Positions 16,772-26,161 of a stretch of DNA of 64,000 nucleotides are shown one piece after another; positions within the stretch are counted from its first letter, which is position 1; each line of letters opens with the position of its first letter. Source of the DNA: Acetobacteraceae bacterium (lineage in GTDB: Bacteria > Pseudomonadota > Alphaproteobacteria > Acetobacterales > Acetobacteraceae); contig JANXTL010000092.1 of NCBI GenBank assembly GCA_025352375.1, positions 1 to 64,000 of the forward strand, read 5' to 3'. The translations under genes and the position numbers were made by a program. The notes under the pieces are model-generated. The model was given only the letters and a program-made list of their open reading frames with translations, was not told where the DNA came from and did not search any database.

Positions 16772-18337
16772 TCATTCCCATTCGATGGTGCCCGGCGGCT
16801 TGCTGGTGATGTCGTACGTCACCCGGTTGATGCCCCGCACTTCGTTCACGATGCGGCCGGCGACGCGGGTCAGGAATGCCATATCGAATGGGTAAACATC
16901 CGCCGTCATGCCGTCGGTGCTGGTGACGGCGCGCAAGGCGCACGCGTAATCGTAGGTACGCCCGTCGCCCATGACGCCGACGGTTCGTACCGGTAACAGC
17001 ACCGCGAAAGCCTGCCAGATCGCGTCATAGAGGCCGGCGTTGCGGATTTCCTCCAGATAGATTGCATCGGCCTTGCGGAGAATATCCGCTCGTTCGTGGG
17101 TGATCGCGCCGGGGATGCGGATCGCCAGACCCGGTCCGGGAAAAGGATGACGGCCCACAATGATTTCGGGTATCCCGAGTTCGCGACCGAGCACGCGGAC
17201 TTCATCTTTGAATAGTTCGCGGAGGGGTTCGACGAGTTTCATCCGCATACTGTCTGGCAATCCGCCCACATTGTGGTGCGATTTTATCGTTACAGACGGA
17301 CCGCCGGTGAAGCTCACGCTTTCGATGACGTCCGGATAAAGCGTGCCCTGCGCGAGGAAATCGGCGCCGCCGATTTTCGTTGCCTCTTCCTCAAAAACTT
17401 CGATGAATAGGCGTCCGATGGTTTTACGCTTTAATTCGGGATCCGTTACACCTTCCAATGCACCCAGGAAAAGATCGGACGCGTCGCGATGCACCAGCTT
17501 AATATTGAACCGATCGCGGAATGTGGCGACCACATCGTCCGCCTCGCCGTGCCGCAGCAGACCGTGGTCGACGAAGATGCAGGTGAGTTGGTCGCCGATC
17601 GCCTCATGGATCAGCACTGCCGCAACGGATGAATCAACGCCGCCGGACAGGCCGCAAATCACCCGCCCCTGCCCCACTTGCGCCCGGATTTTCGCGATCT
17701 CGGCCGCTCGGAATCCGGCCATGGTCCAGTTGCCACTGAGGCCCGCTACCTTATGGGTGAAATTGCGCAGCAGCTGCGCGCCATGCGGGGTGTGTACGAC
17801 CTCCGGATGGAACATCGCACCGTAAAACTTTCGCGAATCATCGGCGAACAGCGCGAAGGGGGCGCCTTCCGATGACGCAACCACGCGGAAGCCGGGCGGC
17901 AACTTCGTGACCCGGTCGCCGTGGCTCATCCAGACCTGTTCGCGCGCGCCTTTATGCCACATGCCGTCCAGCAACTCGCACTCACCGGTGACATCGACGA
18001 AGGCCCGGCCGAACTCCCGATGGTCCGACCCCTGGGTTTCACCACCGAGCTGCGCGCACATCACCATTTGGCCGTAGCAGATGCCGAGGACGGGAACGCC
18101 CTGCTCGAACACCATTTGCGGGGCGCGGGGCGACTCGCCCTCATGCACGCTGGCCGGGCCGCCGGACAGGATGAAGGCTTTGGCGTTGAAGGCGGCGATA
18201 CGCGCGGGATCGGCGTTGAACGGCCAGATCTCGCAGTAGACGCCGGATTCGCGCAGGCGGCGGGCGATCAGCTGGGTGACCTGGCTGCCGAAATCCAGGA
18301 TCAGAACGCGTTCGGCGGTGTCGGCAGGATCAAGCAT
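16772..18337 (-). CDS. guaA: GMP synthase (glutamine-hydrolysing)
   Basis: [30 protein letters not shown]...[12 protein letters not shown]...[11 protein letters not shown]-stop. Confidence 0.97.
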   Translation of the reverse strand: MLDPADTAERVLILDFGSQVTQLIARRLRESGVYCEIWPFNADPARIAAFNAKAFILSGGPASVHEGESPRAPQMVFEQGVPVLGICYGQMVMCAQLGGETQGSDHREFGRAFVDVTGECELLDGMWHKGAREQVWMSHGDRVTKLPPGFRVVASSEGAPFALFADDSRKFYGAMFHPEVVHTPHGAQLLRNFTHKVAGLSGNWTMAGFRAAEIAKIRAQVGQGRVICGLSGGVDSSVAAVLIHEAIGDQLTCIFVDHGLLRHGEADDVVATFRDRFNIKLVHRDASDLFLGALEGVTDPELKRKTIGRLFIEVFEEEATKIGGADFLAQGTLYPDVIESVSFTGGPSVTIKSHHNVGGLPDSMRMKLVEPLRELFKDEVRVLGRELGIPEIIVGRHPFPGPGLAIRIPGAITHERADILRKADAIYLEEIRNAGLYDAIWQAFAVLLPVRTVGVMGDGRTYDYACALRAVTSTDGMTADVYPFDMAFLTRVAGRIVNEVRGINRVTYDITSKPPGTIEWE

Positions 18338-18421
18338 GGCGGATTCTCTCGCGGTTTCCCTTGGGGGGAGAAGCATGATCGGCCGGCTTGGACCACGGAA
18401 CCCCGCCGCGACGCAAGGCGT

Positions 18422-19177
18422 TTACGTGAGGAACAGCCCCCCGTTTACGTGCAGTGTCTGGCCCGTCACGTACCGTCCGTCGGGCCCCGCCAGGTACCGC
18501 ACGGCTGCCGAGATTTCCGCGACCGCGGCCTTGCGTCCCAGGGGAATGCCGGCCTCACCCAAGGCGCGCGGCCCCGGACCGCCAGCGGAGGCACCCCGCA
18601 CGGTGTCGACCATACCCGGTGCCACGCAGTTGCAGGTGATGGCGTGCGGCGCCAGCTCGATGGCCAGGGCCCGCATCAAACCCTCCAGCCCCGCCTTCGA
18701 CGCCGAGACATGGCAGCGGTTGGGGGTGCCGACATGGGTCGATATCCCGGACAGCGATACAATCGCCCCGCCCCCGCGCCCGATCATGTGCGGGACCGCG
18801 GCGCGGGTCAGGATAAACGCGCCGTCGAGCGCGACCGACATGATTTCCCGCCACTCGGCGAGGCTCATGTCGAGGAACTTCGTTTGACGGCGCAAGCCGG
18901 CGTTGCTGACCACGACGTCCAGGCCCCCGAACGCCGCGACCGCGTCGGCGATCATACGCTGGGTCGAGCCCTCATCGGACACGTCCGCCATACAGCCGAT
19001 GGCCTGCCCTCCCGCCGCATCGATCTCGCCCACCACGGCATCCACCGCCGCTCGGTCTGAGCGCCCGTTGACCACGACCGACGCACCGCGTTGCGCGAGG
19101 TCCAGCGCGATGGTGCGCCCGATATTTTTGCCGGCGCCGGTAACCAGCGCGACCTTGCCGGCGAATGTTTGTTCCAT
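18422..19177 (-). CDS. SDR family oxidoreductase
   Basis: MEQTFAGKVALVTGAGKNIGRTIALDLAQRGASVVVNGRS; Rossmann motif. Confidence 0.85.
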   Translation of the reverse strand: MEQTFAGKVALVTGAGKNIGRTIALDLAQRGASVVVNGRSDRAAVDAVVGEIDAAGGQAIGCMADVSDEGSTQRMIADAVAAFGGLDVVVSNAGLRRQTKFLDMSLAEWREIMSVALDGAFILTRAAVPHMIGRGGGAIVSLSGISTHVGTPNRCHVSASKAGLEGLMRALAIELAPHAITCNCVAPGMVDTVRGASAGGPGPRALGEAGIPLGRKAAVAEISAAVRYLAGPDGRYVTGQTLHVNGGLFLT

Positions 19178-19302
19178 TGCGGTGTTCCCTTGGGGTATGG
19201 ATCGGTGTTAGCGGGATTGGCTACGAATACCAACGTATGCATCTGAAAATAATTAAAAAATCTCATTCCCGTTTATCTTTTGTTAACCAGATTATGCGCA
19301 TA

Positions 19303-19413
19303 GGCCCTGTCCAAAGATAATCGAATCGATCATGCGGATCGGACAGGGCCTAAGCTCTTGTTTTGAACGGCAACTTTGCCGGCGTGCTGACGCACTTATT
19401 TGCCGGCGTTGCC
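19303..19413 (+). repeat. MITE-like palindromic element family 2, copy 2 (111 bp)
   Basis: Identical to 6613..6723; flanked by ATA direct repeats (19300-19302, 19414-19416). Confidence 0.9.
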
Positions 19414-19610
19414 ATAGTCCCGGGCGAAGGACGACCACCCGCACCGAGCCGAGCGTTCATCGGCATCATGGAGGTGGGCGCCGGGTCGGTCATCAAATTT
19501 ATGGCCGCAATCGAGCCAGCCGTATTAAAGGCGGTCGCCGTCTTTCGGATGCCACTTTTTACGCTCGGCCTCGCCGGCCTGCGCAGCTCCTGGCGGTGCG
19601 TTCTGCGCGG

Positions 19611-20945
19611 TTAAGCCGCCGCGATCCGAAGGCGGATAGATGCCCTGGCACGGCCGATCAAGGGAAGCAGCGCCTCTAACGCCGGTCCATGTTCTTCGCC
19701 GGTTAACGCCAGCCGCAACGGCATCAACAACGCGTCGCCGACCCGGCCCGTCGCCTGCGCCAAGGCGTCGGTCCAACGGCGCCAGACCGAATCGTCCCAC
19801 GGTTCCGGTGGCAGCAGGGCCTCAGCTTCCGATAGGAACGCGCCTTCGCCATAAATCACGGGGGGCACGATGGTCCCCGCCACAACCTCCCACCAGCCCC
19901 GCACCTCGTTCAGCAAATCCAGACTGCCGCGCACCGCCAGCCAGAATGCCTCGGTCGCGCCGCTGGGTAGCCGATCGGCGATGGCGCCGAAATCCACGCG
20001 ACTGAGCGCACGCCGGTTCAGCGACAGCAGTTGCGAAGCATCGAACCCAGCGGCCGTCTGCGACAATCGGCTGAGGTCGAAGGTTCGGGCCAGATCGTCC
20101 GGCGTGGCGGGTTCGCCTGAAGCCGGTAAGCCGACGCGGGCCAGACATGTCGCCAAGGCGGTCGGATCCACGCCGTCGCCGCGCAACGCGCGAACCGATA
20201 GGCTGCTGGCCTTGCGCGCCAACCGAACGCGGCCTGTGTCCGCCAATGCCGGCAGATGAGCGAATTGCACGAGCGGCGGCTTGCCCGTCAAAGCTTCCCA
20301 CAGGTCGAGCTGCACGCCCGTGTTGACGGCGTTGTCCTCACCGCGAATGACGAGGGTTATGCCGGTTTCGATATCGTCGACCACGCTGGCGAAGAGCGGA
20401 GTCGCAGTGCCATCGGCGCGCACCACGACGGGATCGGACACGGCCGTCAGCTTGGCTTGCCGCGGCCCCGCGATTTGATCGCGCCATTCCAATGTGCGCG
20501 GCGACAGCAGGAAGCGCCAATAAGGGCGCTTGCCGTTGGCCTCGGCTTTGGCGCGCTGTTCGGCGGTCATGCGCAGCATGCCGCGGTCGTAGACGGCTGA
20601 TTTACCGCGCTTGAGCTGCTGGTCCCGCTTGGCGCGCAGCTCGTCGTCGCCCTCGAAACAGGGGTAAATACGGTTCGACTGCCGCAATTTATCGGCGGCC
20701 TGGGCGTATAGGCTCAGCCGGCCGGACTGTAGGAAGGTTTCATCCCATGCGACGCCCAACCATTGCAGGTCGTGGGCGATAGTCTCGGCGAAGGCCGGGC
20801 GGGCGCGGTCCCGATCGACGTCGTCGAACCGCAGCAGCATATGGCCACCGTGACGCCGAGCATGCAGGAAATTGGCGAGTGCGACCCTGGCGCCGCTGAC
20901 AAAGAGGTGACCGGTCGGGCTCGGGGCAAACCGGACGCGGGTCAT
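19611..20945 (-). CDS. gltX: glutamyl-tRNA synthetase-like protein (GltX/GluRS2 type) with altered signature motifs
   Basis: MTRVRFAPSPTGHLFVSGARVALANFLHARR...VIRGEDNAVNTGVQ...RVRLARKASSLSVRALRGDGV. Confidence 0.8.
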   Translation of the reverse strand: MTRVRFAPSPTGHLFVSGARVALANFLHARRHGGHMLLRFDDVDRDRARPAFAETIAHDLQWLGVAWDETFLQSGRLSLYAQAADKLRQSNRIYPCFEGDDELRAKRDQQLKRGKSAVYDRGMLRMTAEQRAKAEANGKRPYWRFLLSPRTLEWRDQIAGPRQAKLTAVSDPVVVRADGTATPLFASVVDDIETGITLVIRGEDNAVNTGVQLDLWEALTGKPPLVQFAHLPALADTGRVRLARKASSLSVRALRGDGVDPTALATCLARVGLPASGEPATPDDLARTFDLSRLSQTAAGFDASQLLSLNRRALSRVDFGAIADRLPSGATEAFWLAVRGSLDLLNEVRGWWEVVAGTIVPPVIYGEGAFLSEAEALLPPEPWDDSVWRRWTDALAQATGRVGDALLMPLRLALTGEEHGPALEALLPLIGRARASIRLRIAAA

Positions 20946-21310
20946 TCGTCGTCACCACTGTCATCGTCGTCCCGACGGGGATCGAGAGCACGCCAGTCGC
21001 GTTCCTCGCCGCCGGCGCGGTTGTCGACGAAGTCCCCCAGTTCGGTCGCGCTGCGCCACCCTCCCTGTTCGGCGTCTACGACAAGGGCGTCCTCGCCGAA
21101 GGCGAACCAGGATTCGAGGACGTCTTTGGTGGACATGCCGGCTCCGCGGCATAGTTCAACGGAGTCCCGCACGTAACGGCGGGCGAAGGCGTTGGCTTGC
21201 ATGAGAGTAGGAAATCCGCCGACTTCCTCGACGATATTGTCCTCGGCACCGCCGGAGAGGTCCAGAATGCGGACCCGCCAGCCTCCGTCGGGGGCAAAGA
21301 TGTCGCTCAT
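20942..21310 (-). CDS. hypothetical acidic-tailed protein
   Basis: 122-aa ORF, 4-nt overlap with gltX start, tail DPRRDDDDSGDDE. Confidence 0.6.
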   Translation of the reverse strand: MSDIFAPDGGWRVRILDLSGGAEDNIVEEVGGFPTLMQANAFARRYVRDSVELCRGAGMSTKDVLESWFAFGEDALVVDAEQGGWRSATELGDFVDNRAGGEERDWRALDPRRDDDDSGDDE

Positions 21311-21424
21311 GGTTTACGTTGGACGTTTGGACTCATTCGGCGAGGCTAGTGCATTTATCGAAGCACGGAAACGTGGCCATTTGACCACAGGCAACTGTGG
21401 CCCTGCTGCATCAGGGCGCTGACG

Positions 21425-22273
21425 CTACTGCTTCACCGCCCCTGCCGTCAGTCCTGCCACGTAGTGTTCAACAAAGAATGAATAAATCACCGCTACCGGC
21501 ACCGATCCCAGCAAGGCCGCCGCCATCAGCTGACCCCAGTAGAAGACGTCGCCCTTCACGAGTTCGGCGATCGCTCCGACCGGCACGGTGCGCACGTCGG
21601 TTTGGGTCAGGAAAATCAGTGCGTAAAGAAACTCATTCTGCGACAGGGTAAACGCGAAAATGCCGGCGGAAATGAATCCAGGCACGCACAACGGCAGAAA
21701 CACCTTGAACATGGTCTGTAGCCGCGTGGCGCCGTCGATCCGCGCCGCATCCTCCAGCTCGGTCGGCACGGAACGAAAATACCCCATCAAAAGCCAGGCG
21801 CAGAACGGCACCAACAGAGTCGGGTATGTCAGAATGACCGAGGTCAGCGTATCCCCGAGGTGCAGCTGATTAATGATATCCGCCAAGGGAATGAACAACA
21901 GCGGCTGCGGCACCAGATAAGTCGCGGCTATGGCGAACGAGATCAGCGCCGATCCCGCGAATTTCATACGTGCCAGCGGATAGGCCAGCATGGTGCCGAA
22001 CACGAGGGAAATCGCTGTGGAGGTAATCGCGACCAGGAACGTGTTCCAGGTCCACTGAAGAAAATTCGTCTCGGTCAGCAAATCCACATAATGCTTCAAC
22101 GTCGGGTGATACACGATCATCGGCATGATCTTACGGTTGTACAACTCGCTGTTCGGCTTAATGGACGTTACCGCCATCCAATAAAACGGGAACAACGTAA
22201 ACACCATGAACGCCCCCAGAGGGATCCACAATTTCAGTGTCCGGACTTTCCAGCCGCCGCGTTCGACGCTCAT
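21425..22273 (-). CDS. carbohydrate ABC transporter permease (MalG-like)
   Basis: 282 aa, EDAARIDGATRLQTMFKVFLPLCVPG EAA motif. Confidence 0.9.
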   Translation of the reverse strand: MSVERGGWKVRTLKLWIPLGAFMVFTLFPFYWMAVTSIKPNSELYNRKIMPMIVYHPTLKHYVDLLTETNFLQWTWNTFLVAITSTAISLVFGTMLAYPLARMKFAGSALISFAIAATYLVPQPLLFIPLADIINQLHLGDTLTSVILTYPTLLVPFCAWLLMGYFRSVPTELEDAARIDGATRLQTMFKVFLPLCVPGFISAGIFAFTLSQNEFLYALIFLTQTDVRTVPVGAIAELVKGDVFYWGQLMAAALLGSVPVAVIYSFFVEHYVAGLTAGAVKQ

Positions 22274-23187
22274 GATTTATTGGGTTTCATATACACCGAC
22301 ATGGCGATGATGATCAGGGCAAGCGGCGGCAGCATGGCCAGCGCGACGGAGGCACCCATGCCCAACTGACCGCCGCTCATGGCGATGTCGAAGGCATAGG
22401 TGGCGAACAGATGCGTGGCATTCGCGGGTCCGCCGCGAGTCAACACATAGACCAGCTGGAAATCGGCGAAGGTGAAAATGACCGAGAACATGGTCACGAT
22501 GAAAATCACCGGCTTCAGCAACGGCAAGGTAACGTAACGAAACCGAGCCCATGTGCCGGCGCCATCGATCGTCGCGGCCTCATACAGGTCGGGGGAGATC
22601 GTTTGCAGCCCCGCCAGCAAGGTGATCGCGTAGAACGGCAAACCGCGCCAGACGTTAACGATAATCAGCGACATCATCGCCAGCGATGGATTGCCTAGCC
22701 AAGACGGGCCGGGATCGGCAATGCCGGTGTATTTCAGGAACCAGTTAATCACACTGAATCCGGGATCGAGCATCCACATCCACGCAATGGTGGATAAGAC
22801 CGTCGGCACGATGAACGGCAGCAGCATCATCGCACGGATGGTGTTCTTGAAACGAAAATCCTGGTTCATCGTCAGCGCCAACGCAAGACCGCCGACCATT
22901 TTCAGGATTGTCGCGAAGAACGTATAAACGAACGTGTTGATCGCGACTTGCCAGAACACCGGATCGTTGAAGTCGGCGATGAAATTGGCCAACCCCACGA
23001 ACTTACCGGCATGTGCGACCGGCCGGTCTTCCAGGCTCAACCAAATGCCGTATGCGAAGGGGTACCCAACCAGCAGAATCAGGAAAAGGATCGGCGGGCC
23101 GATCATCAGCCAACTGAATATTCCCTCCCGCTCCGTCCAGCGGCGGAACGCGGAGGCTCGGCGGTATTCGAGGTAGGTTGCCGACAC
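22270..23187 (-). CDS. carbohydrate ABC transporter permease (MalF-like)
   Basis: 305 aa, LYEAATIDGAGTWARFRYVTLPLLKPV EAA motif. Confidence 0.9.
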   Translation of the reverse strand: MSATYLEYRRASAFRRWTEREGIFSWLMIGPPILFLILLVGYPFAYGIWLSLEDRPVAHAGKFVGLANFIADFNDPVFWQVAINTFVYTFFATILKMVGGLALALTMNQDFRFKNTIRAMMLLPFIVPTVLSTIAWMWMLDPGFSVINWFLKYTGIADPGPSWLGNPSLAMMSLIIVNVWRGLPFYAITLLAGLQTISPDLYEAATIDGAGTWARFRYVTLPLLKPVIFIVTMFSVIFTFADFQLVYVLTRGGPANATHLFATYAFDIAMSGGQLGMGASVALAMLPPLALIIIAMSVYMKPNKS

Positions 23188-23188
23188 G

Positions 23189-24493
23189 TCAGGCAGACTT
23201 GAAAATCTGCTTGAGTTGCGCGGAAGCGTCGGCGATGACCTCCTTGGTAGATTTGCCGGCGCACGCCTTGGCGAACATGTCCACGATCACATATTTCGCA
23301 ACGCTTTCCGACTGCGGGCGGCTGATCGGCGCTGGCCAGCCGGGCAGATGGGAGTTTGCCATCGAGTCCCGGTACGGCAGATTGCGCGGTTCGGTGTGCC
23401 AGAACGGCGCGTCGTCGTAGGCGTGCAAGAACGGACCGTAGTAGCTGACGGCCACATCGTACCAGCCGCTGACCTGCTTCGGGTCCATCAGCCACACCAT
23501 GAAGTCTTTGGCCGCCTGCACGTCCGGGGTGTGGGTAAAGATGCCATGGGTCCAGGGGTTCAGCATATGGAACCGCTCGCCGGTCGGGCCCTTCGGATTT
23601 TGCGCCTGACCCATGGCCTTGCCGATTTCAGGGAAGTCGCGCTTGGCGATATAGAGAATGCTCTCGGCGTTGTTGGTGCAGGAGATTTGTTCGGACAGGA
23701 ACGCCTTGTTGTTGGACACGTCGGTCCAGCCCAACACGTCCTCCAACATCGTCTTTTGGAAGAATTCGCGGCAGAAATCGATGGCCCGAGCGGTCTCGGC
23801 CGAGTCGATGGCGACGGTCTTGCCGTCCTTGTCCACTTCCCGCGCGCCGAACGACCACAGCAGCGGATAGAGCCAGCCATGGTTGTCGCCAAAGCCGTGG
23901 CCGAGTTCGAACCCAAAGGGGTGGCCGGCCTTCTTCAGTTTGATACCGGCTTCCAGCAGCTCGGCCCAGGTTTCGGGGAAGGATTTAACGCCGGCCTCAT
24001 TGAACCAATCGGTGCGGTAGTTCATCAACTGGCCGATATTGCCGAACGGGATAGCTTTCCACTTGCCCTTCACCACTACTGCCTCGGCCGCGCTGGCGTG
24101 CCAGCCGCCGGACTTGTCGCCAATGATTTTGGCGATGTCGGTGACATCGACCAGCTTCTCGTCGAACAGGAACGGCCAGTTGAACGCCATCTGCGCGATT
24201 TCCGGTCCGGTGCCGGTTTCCGCGACGGTGGTATCGCGGGTCTGGATGCTGCCGACGCTGACGGTTTCGTATATGATTTTGATGCCGGTGGCCTTCTCGT
24301 AGGCCGGGGCGAGCGTGTTCTTGAAATAGGCGTCATAGGCCGGGATGAACGAACTTTCGTGCATCATGGTCATCTGCTTCGGTGCGGCGTTTGCCCGAGC
24401 CGCGCCAAGAATTCCACCCACCGCTGTCGCGGCGGAGATTTTGAGAATGTCGCGACGCGACGCCGCCTGGATAATGTTGGCCACTTGTTGCAC
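23189..24493 (-). CDS. extracellular solute-binding protein (sugar ABC importer), Tat-type signal
   Basis: MQQVANIIQAASRRDILKISAATAVGGILGAARANA; SBP family 1-like. Confidence 0.88.
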   Translation of the reverse strand: MQQVANIIQAASRRDILKISAATAVGGILGAARANAAPKQMTMMHESSFIPAYDAYFKNTLAPAYEKATGIKIIYETVSVGSIQTRDTTVAETGTGPEIAQMAFNWPFLFDEKLVDVTDIAKIIGDKSGGWHASAAEAVVVKGKWKAIPFGNIGQLMNYRTDWFNEAGVKSFPETWAELLEAGIKLKKAGHPFGFELGHGFGDNHGWLYPLLWSFGAREVDKDGKTVAIDSAETARAIDFCREFFQKTMLEDVLGWTDVSNNKAFLSEQISCTNNAESILYIAKRDFPEIGKAMGQAQNPKGPTGERFHMLNPWTHGIFTHTPDVQAAKDFMVWLMDPKQVSGWYDVAVSYYGPFLHAYDDAPFWHTEPRNLPYRDSMANSHLPGWPAPISRPQSESVAKYVIVDMFAKACAGKSTKEVIADASAQLKQIFKSA

Positions 24494-24567
24494 CTTCCCT
24501 GTCTTATGTTTGTCCCGTCGCGAGCGGGACAGCGTGATACGATATTAGTACGCTGCCCCGAGGCTGG

Positions 24568-25783
24568 TCAATCGGACGGCTTCTCGCATTTCCCGGTGTC
24601 CCAGAAACGCCGCCATTTCTGAATGCGGGCCTCGCGCTCCGACAATGAGATTGCCTCGACGCCGTTTCCTGTTTTCAGTTCCTCTGGAACCCCCGTGGAC
24701 CTGACTGCCGCCATCGCGATCAAACTGCCATTTACCCTACGCCGAATGTCGGAATTTTCCACGGCCAAAGCCGCGATCATGACGCAAGCGATGTCGCGGG
24801 TCCAATAGCCGTCGGCCCCGGCCCGCACTAAAATCGGCAGAATCTGGTCGACGCGGTCCATCGGAAGGCTGGGATCCCGCAACAGCGGTCCGAGGGATTC
24901 CACCATATCTTTCGCCCGCTTTACATCCGCCGCGTCGTCAGTCTTCGCACGCAGCAACTCCGCGATGTGCTCCCGGGCACGATACTGATCTGCCGCGGTC
25001 GCGTTCGCCTTGCCAACTCGCCATAAGATATAGACCGGCCGCAGGTATTCTTTCGCGTAGATGCCACCACCGAGCATCAGAACGATCGCGGCAATCACGA
25101 ATTTGGCCGCATGTTGGGCCAGCCACCGCCATGCCACTTGCCTTTTATTCAGTCGCCGATGTTGTTTTCCGACGTGATCGACAAGCGCGGGAAATGGCAT
25201 CATGAAGCCATAAAGACGGCGAATCTCGGTTTCTCTGTCCAGGTGGCGACCCGTGGAGGCCGGTTCCGATTGAACCGAGGCCAATACCGCCCTGACGCCT
25301 TCCTGGTCCGGAACATGCGACTGAGCATAGTCCTTGAATTTTTGATACTTGGCGTCAGTGCTCGCTATATCGGCGATGATACTATCCTCGTCCGACCTCC
25401 GCCGTCGATCGATAGTCTCACGCACCTTCACGACCACTGAGTCGGCATATGTTTGAAATGGGGTCCAAAATCCGGACAAATCGCTTCCGGCACGGATGGA
25501 ATCGCTCTTTCCCGCGATAATGCTCTTGTATCCGAACCCGACAAAAACCGCCGCAAACATGCTGGTGTCGTTGAGCGCCCCCCCGGTCGAGCAGCCAAAA
25601 GAGACCCATTGGCACGCATGTGTACAGCAGAGCCAGGACATAGGTCCGAAGGATCGACCAAATACCCGGGATGTCCGCCAGTTGTGCCGAGATTTGCTGG
25701 ACGGCTACCCAGGCGCCGACCAGAAACACAATCCCGTAGCACCAGAATGCCGGGAAATCCGGCGAGATACCCATTTCGAACAT
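24568..25783 (-). pseudogene. membrane protein split by a frameshift in a G7 tract (two overlapping ORFs 25418..25783 and 24568..25641)
   Basis: Upstream ORF reads ...LYTCVPMGLFWLLDRGG; downstream frame continues GGALNDTSMFAAVFVGFGYKSIIAG...; switch point at the C7/G7 run 25578..25584. Confidence 0.6.
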
Positions 25784-25801
25784 CGAATATCCGCCGACCG
25801 T

Positions 25802-26077
25802 CTACCAGGCCGTCAGCTCACGCAGCCGTCTTTCGCGCGACGGTGGCGTCGTAAACGTCGCGAATAATACGGTGTCAGCGGTCAATTCCGCTCCCAGACC
25901 ACTCGCATCGATCAGGCGGTACTTCAACAATTGCTTTATTGGTTCGACAAGATCTTGCGGTGTTTTGAAACTCTCATAGCGCAGCAGTTCCCCACCTCGC
26001 ACCAGCTTGCGATCAAGTACGGCTCGGAGCACGGTCTGCGCCTCGGGGGACAGACTGATTATCGGGCTTTCGGACAT
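25802..26077 (-). CDS. hypothetical protein
   Basis: 91-aa ORF just upstream of the frameshifted membrane gene. Confidence 0.45.
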   Translation of the reverse strand: MSESPIISLSPEAQTVLRAVLDRKLVRGGELLRYESFKTPQDLVEPIKQLLKYRLIDASGLGAELTADTVLFATFTTPPSRERRLRELTAW

Positions 26078-26119
26078 CGCAATACCCTTGGTCAGTGTTC
26101 TGAACGCTCACTATGCTAA

Positions 26120-26154
26120 GGCGATAGCACGTTCAACAGCAACGTGCTATCGCC
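26120..26154. terminator. 14-bp perfect stem hairpin (putative terminator)
   Basis: GGCGATAGCACGTT-CAACAGC-AACGTGCTATCGCC, just downstream of the dehydrogenase gene. Confidence 0.5.
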
Positions 26155-26161
26155 GCAGTCA

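Noticed and set aside
19363-19614. 83-aa plus-strand ORF starting inside repeat family 2
   Set aside because: TTG start within the repeat and composition typical of non-coding sequence.
23216-24622. 468-aa plus-strand ORF
   Set aside because: Antisense to the solute-binding protein gene; low-complexity composition typical of shadow ORFs.
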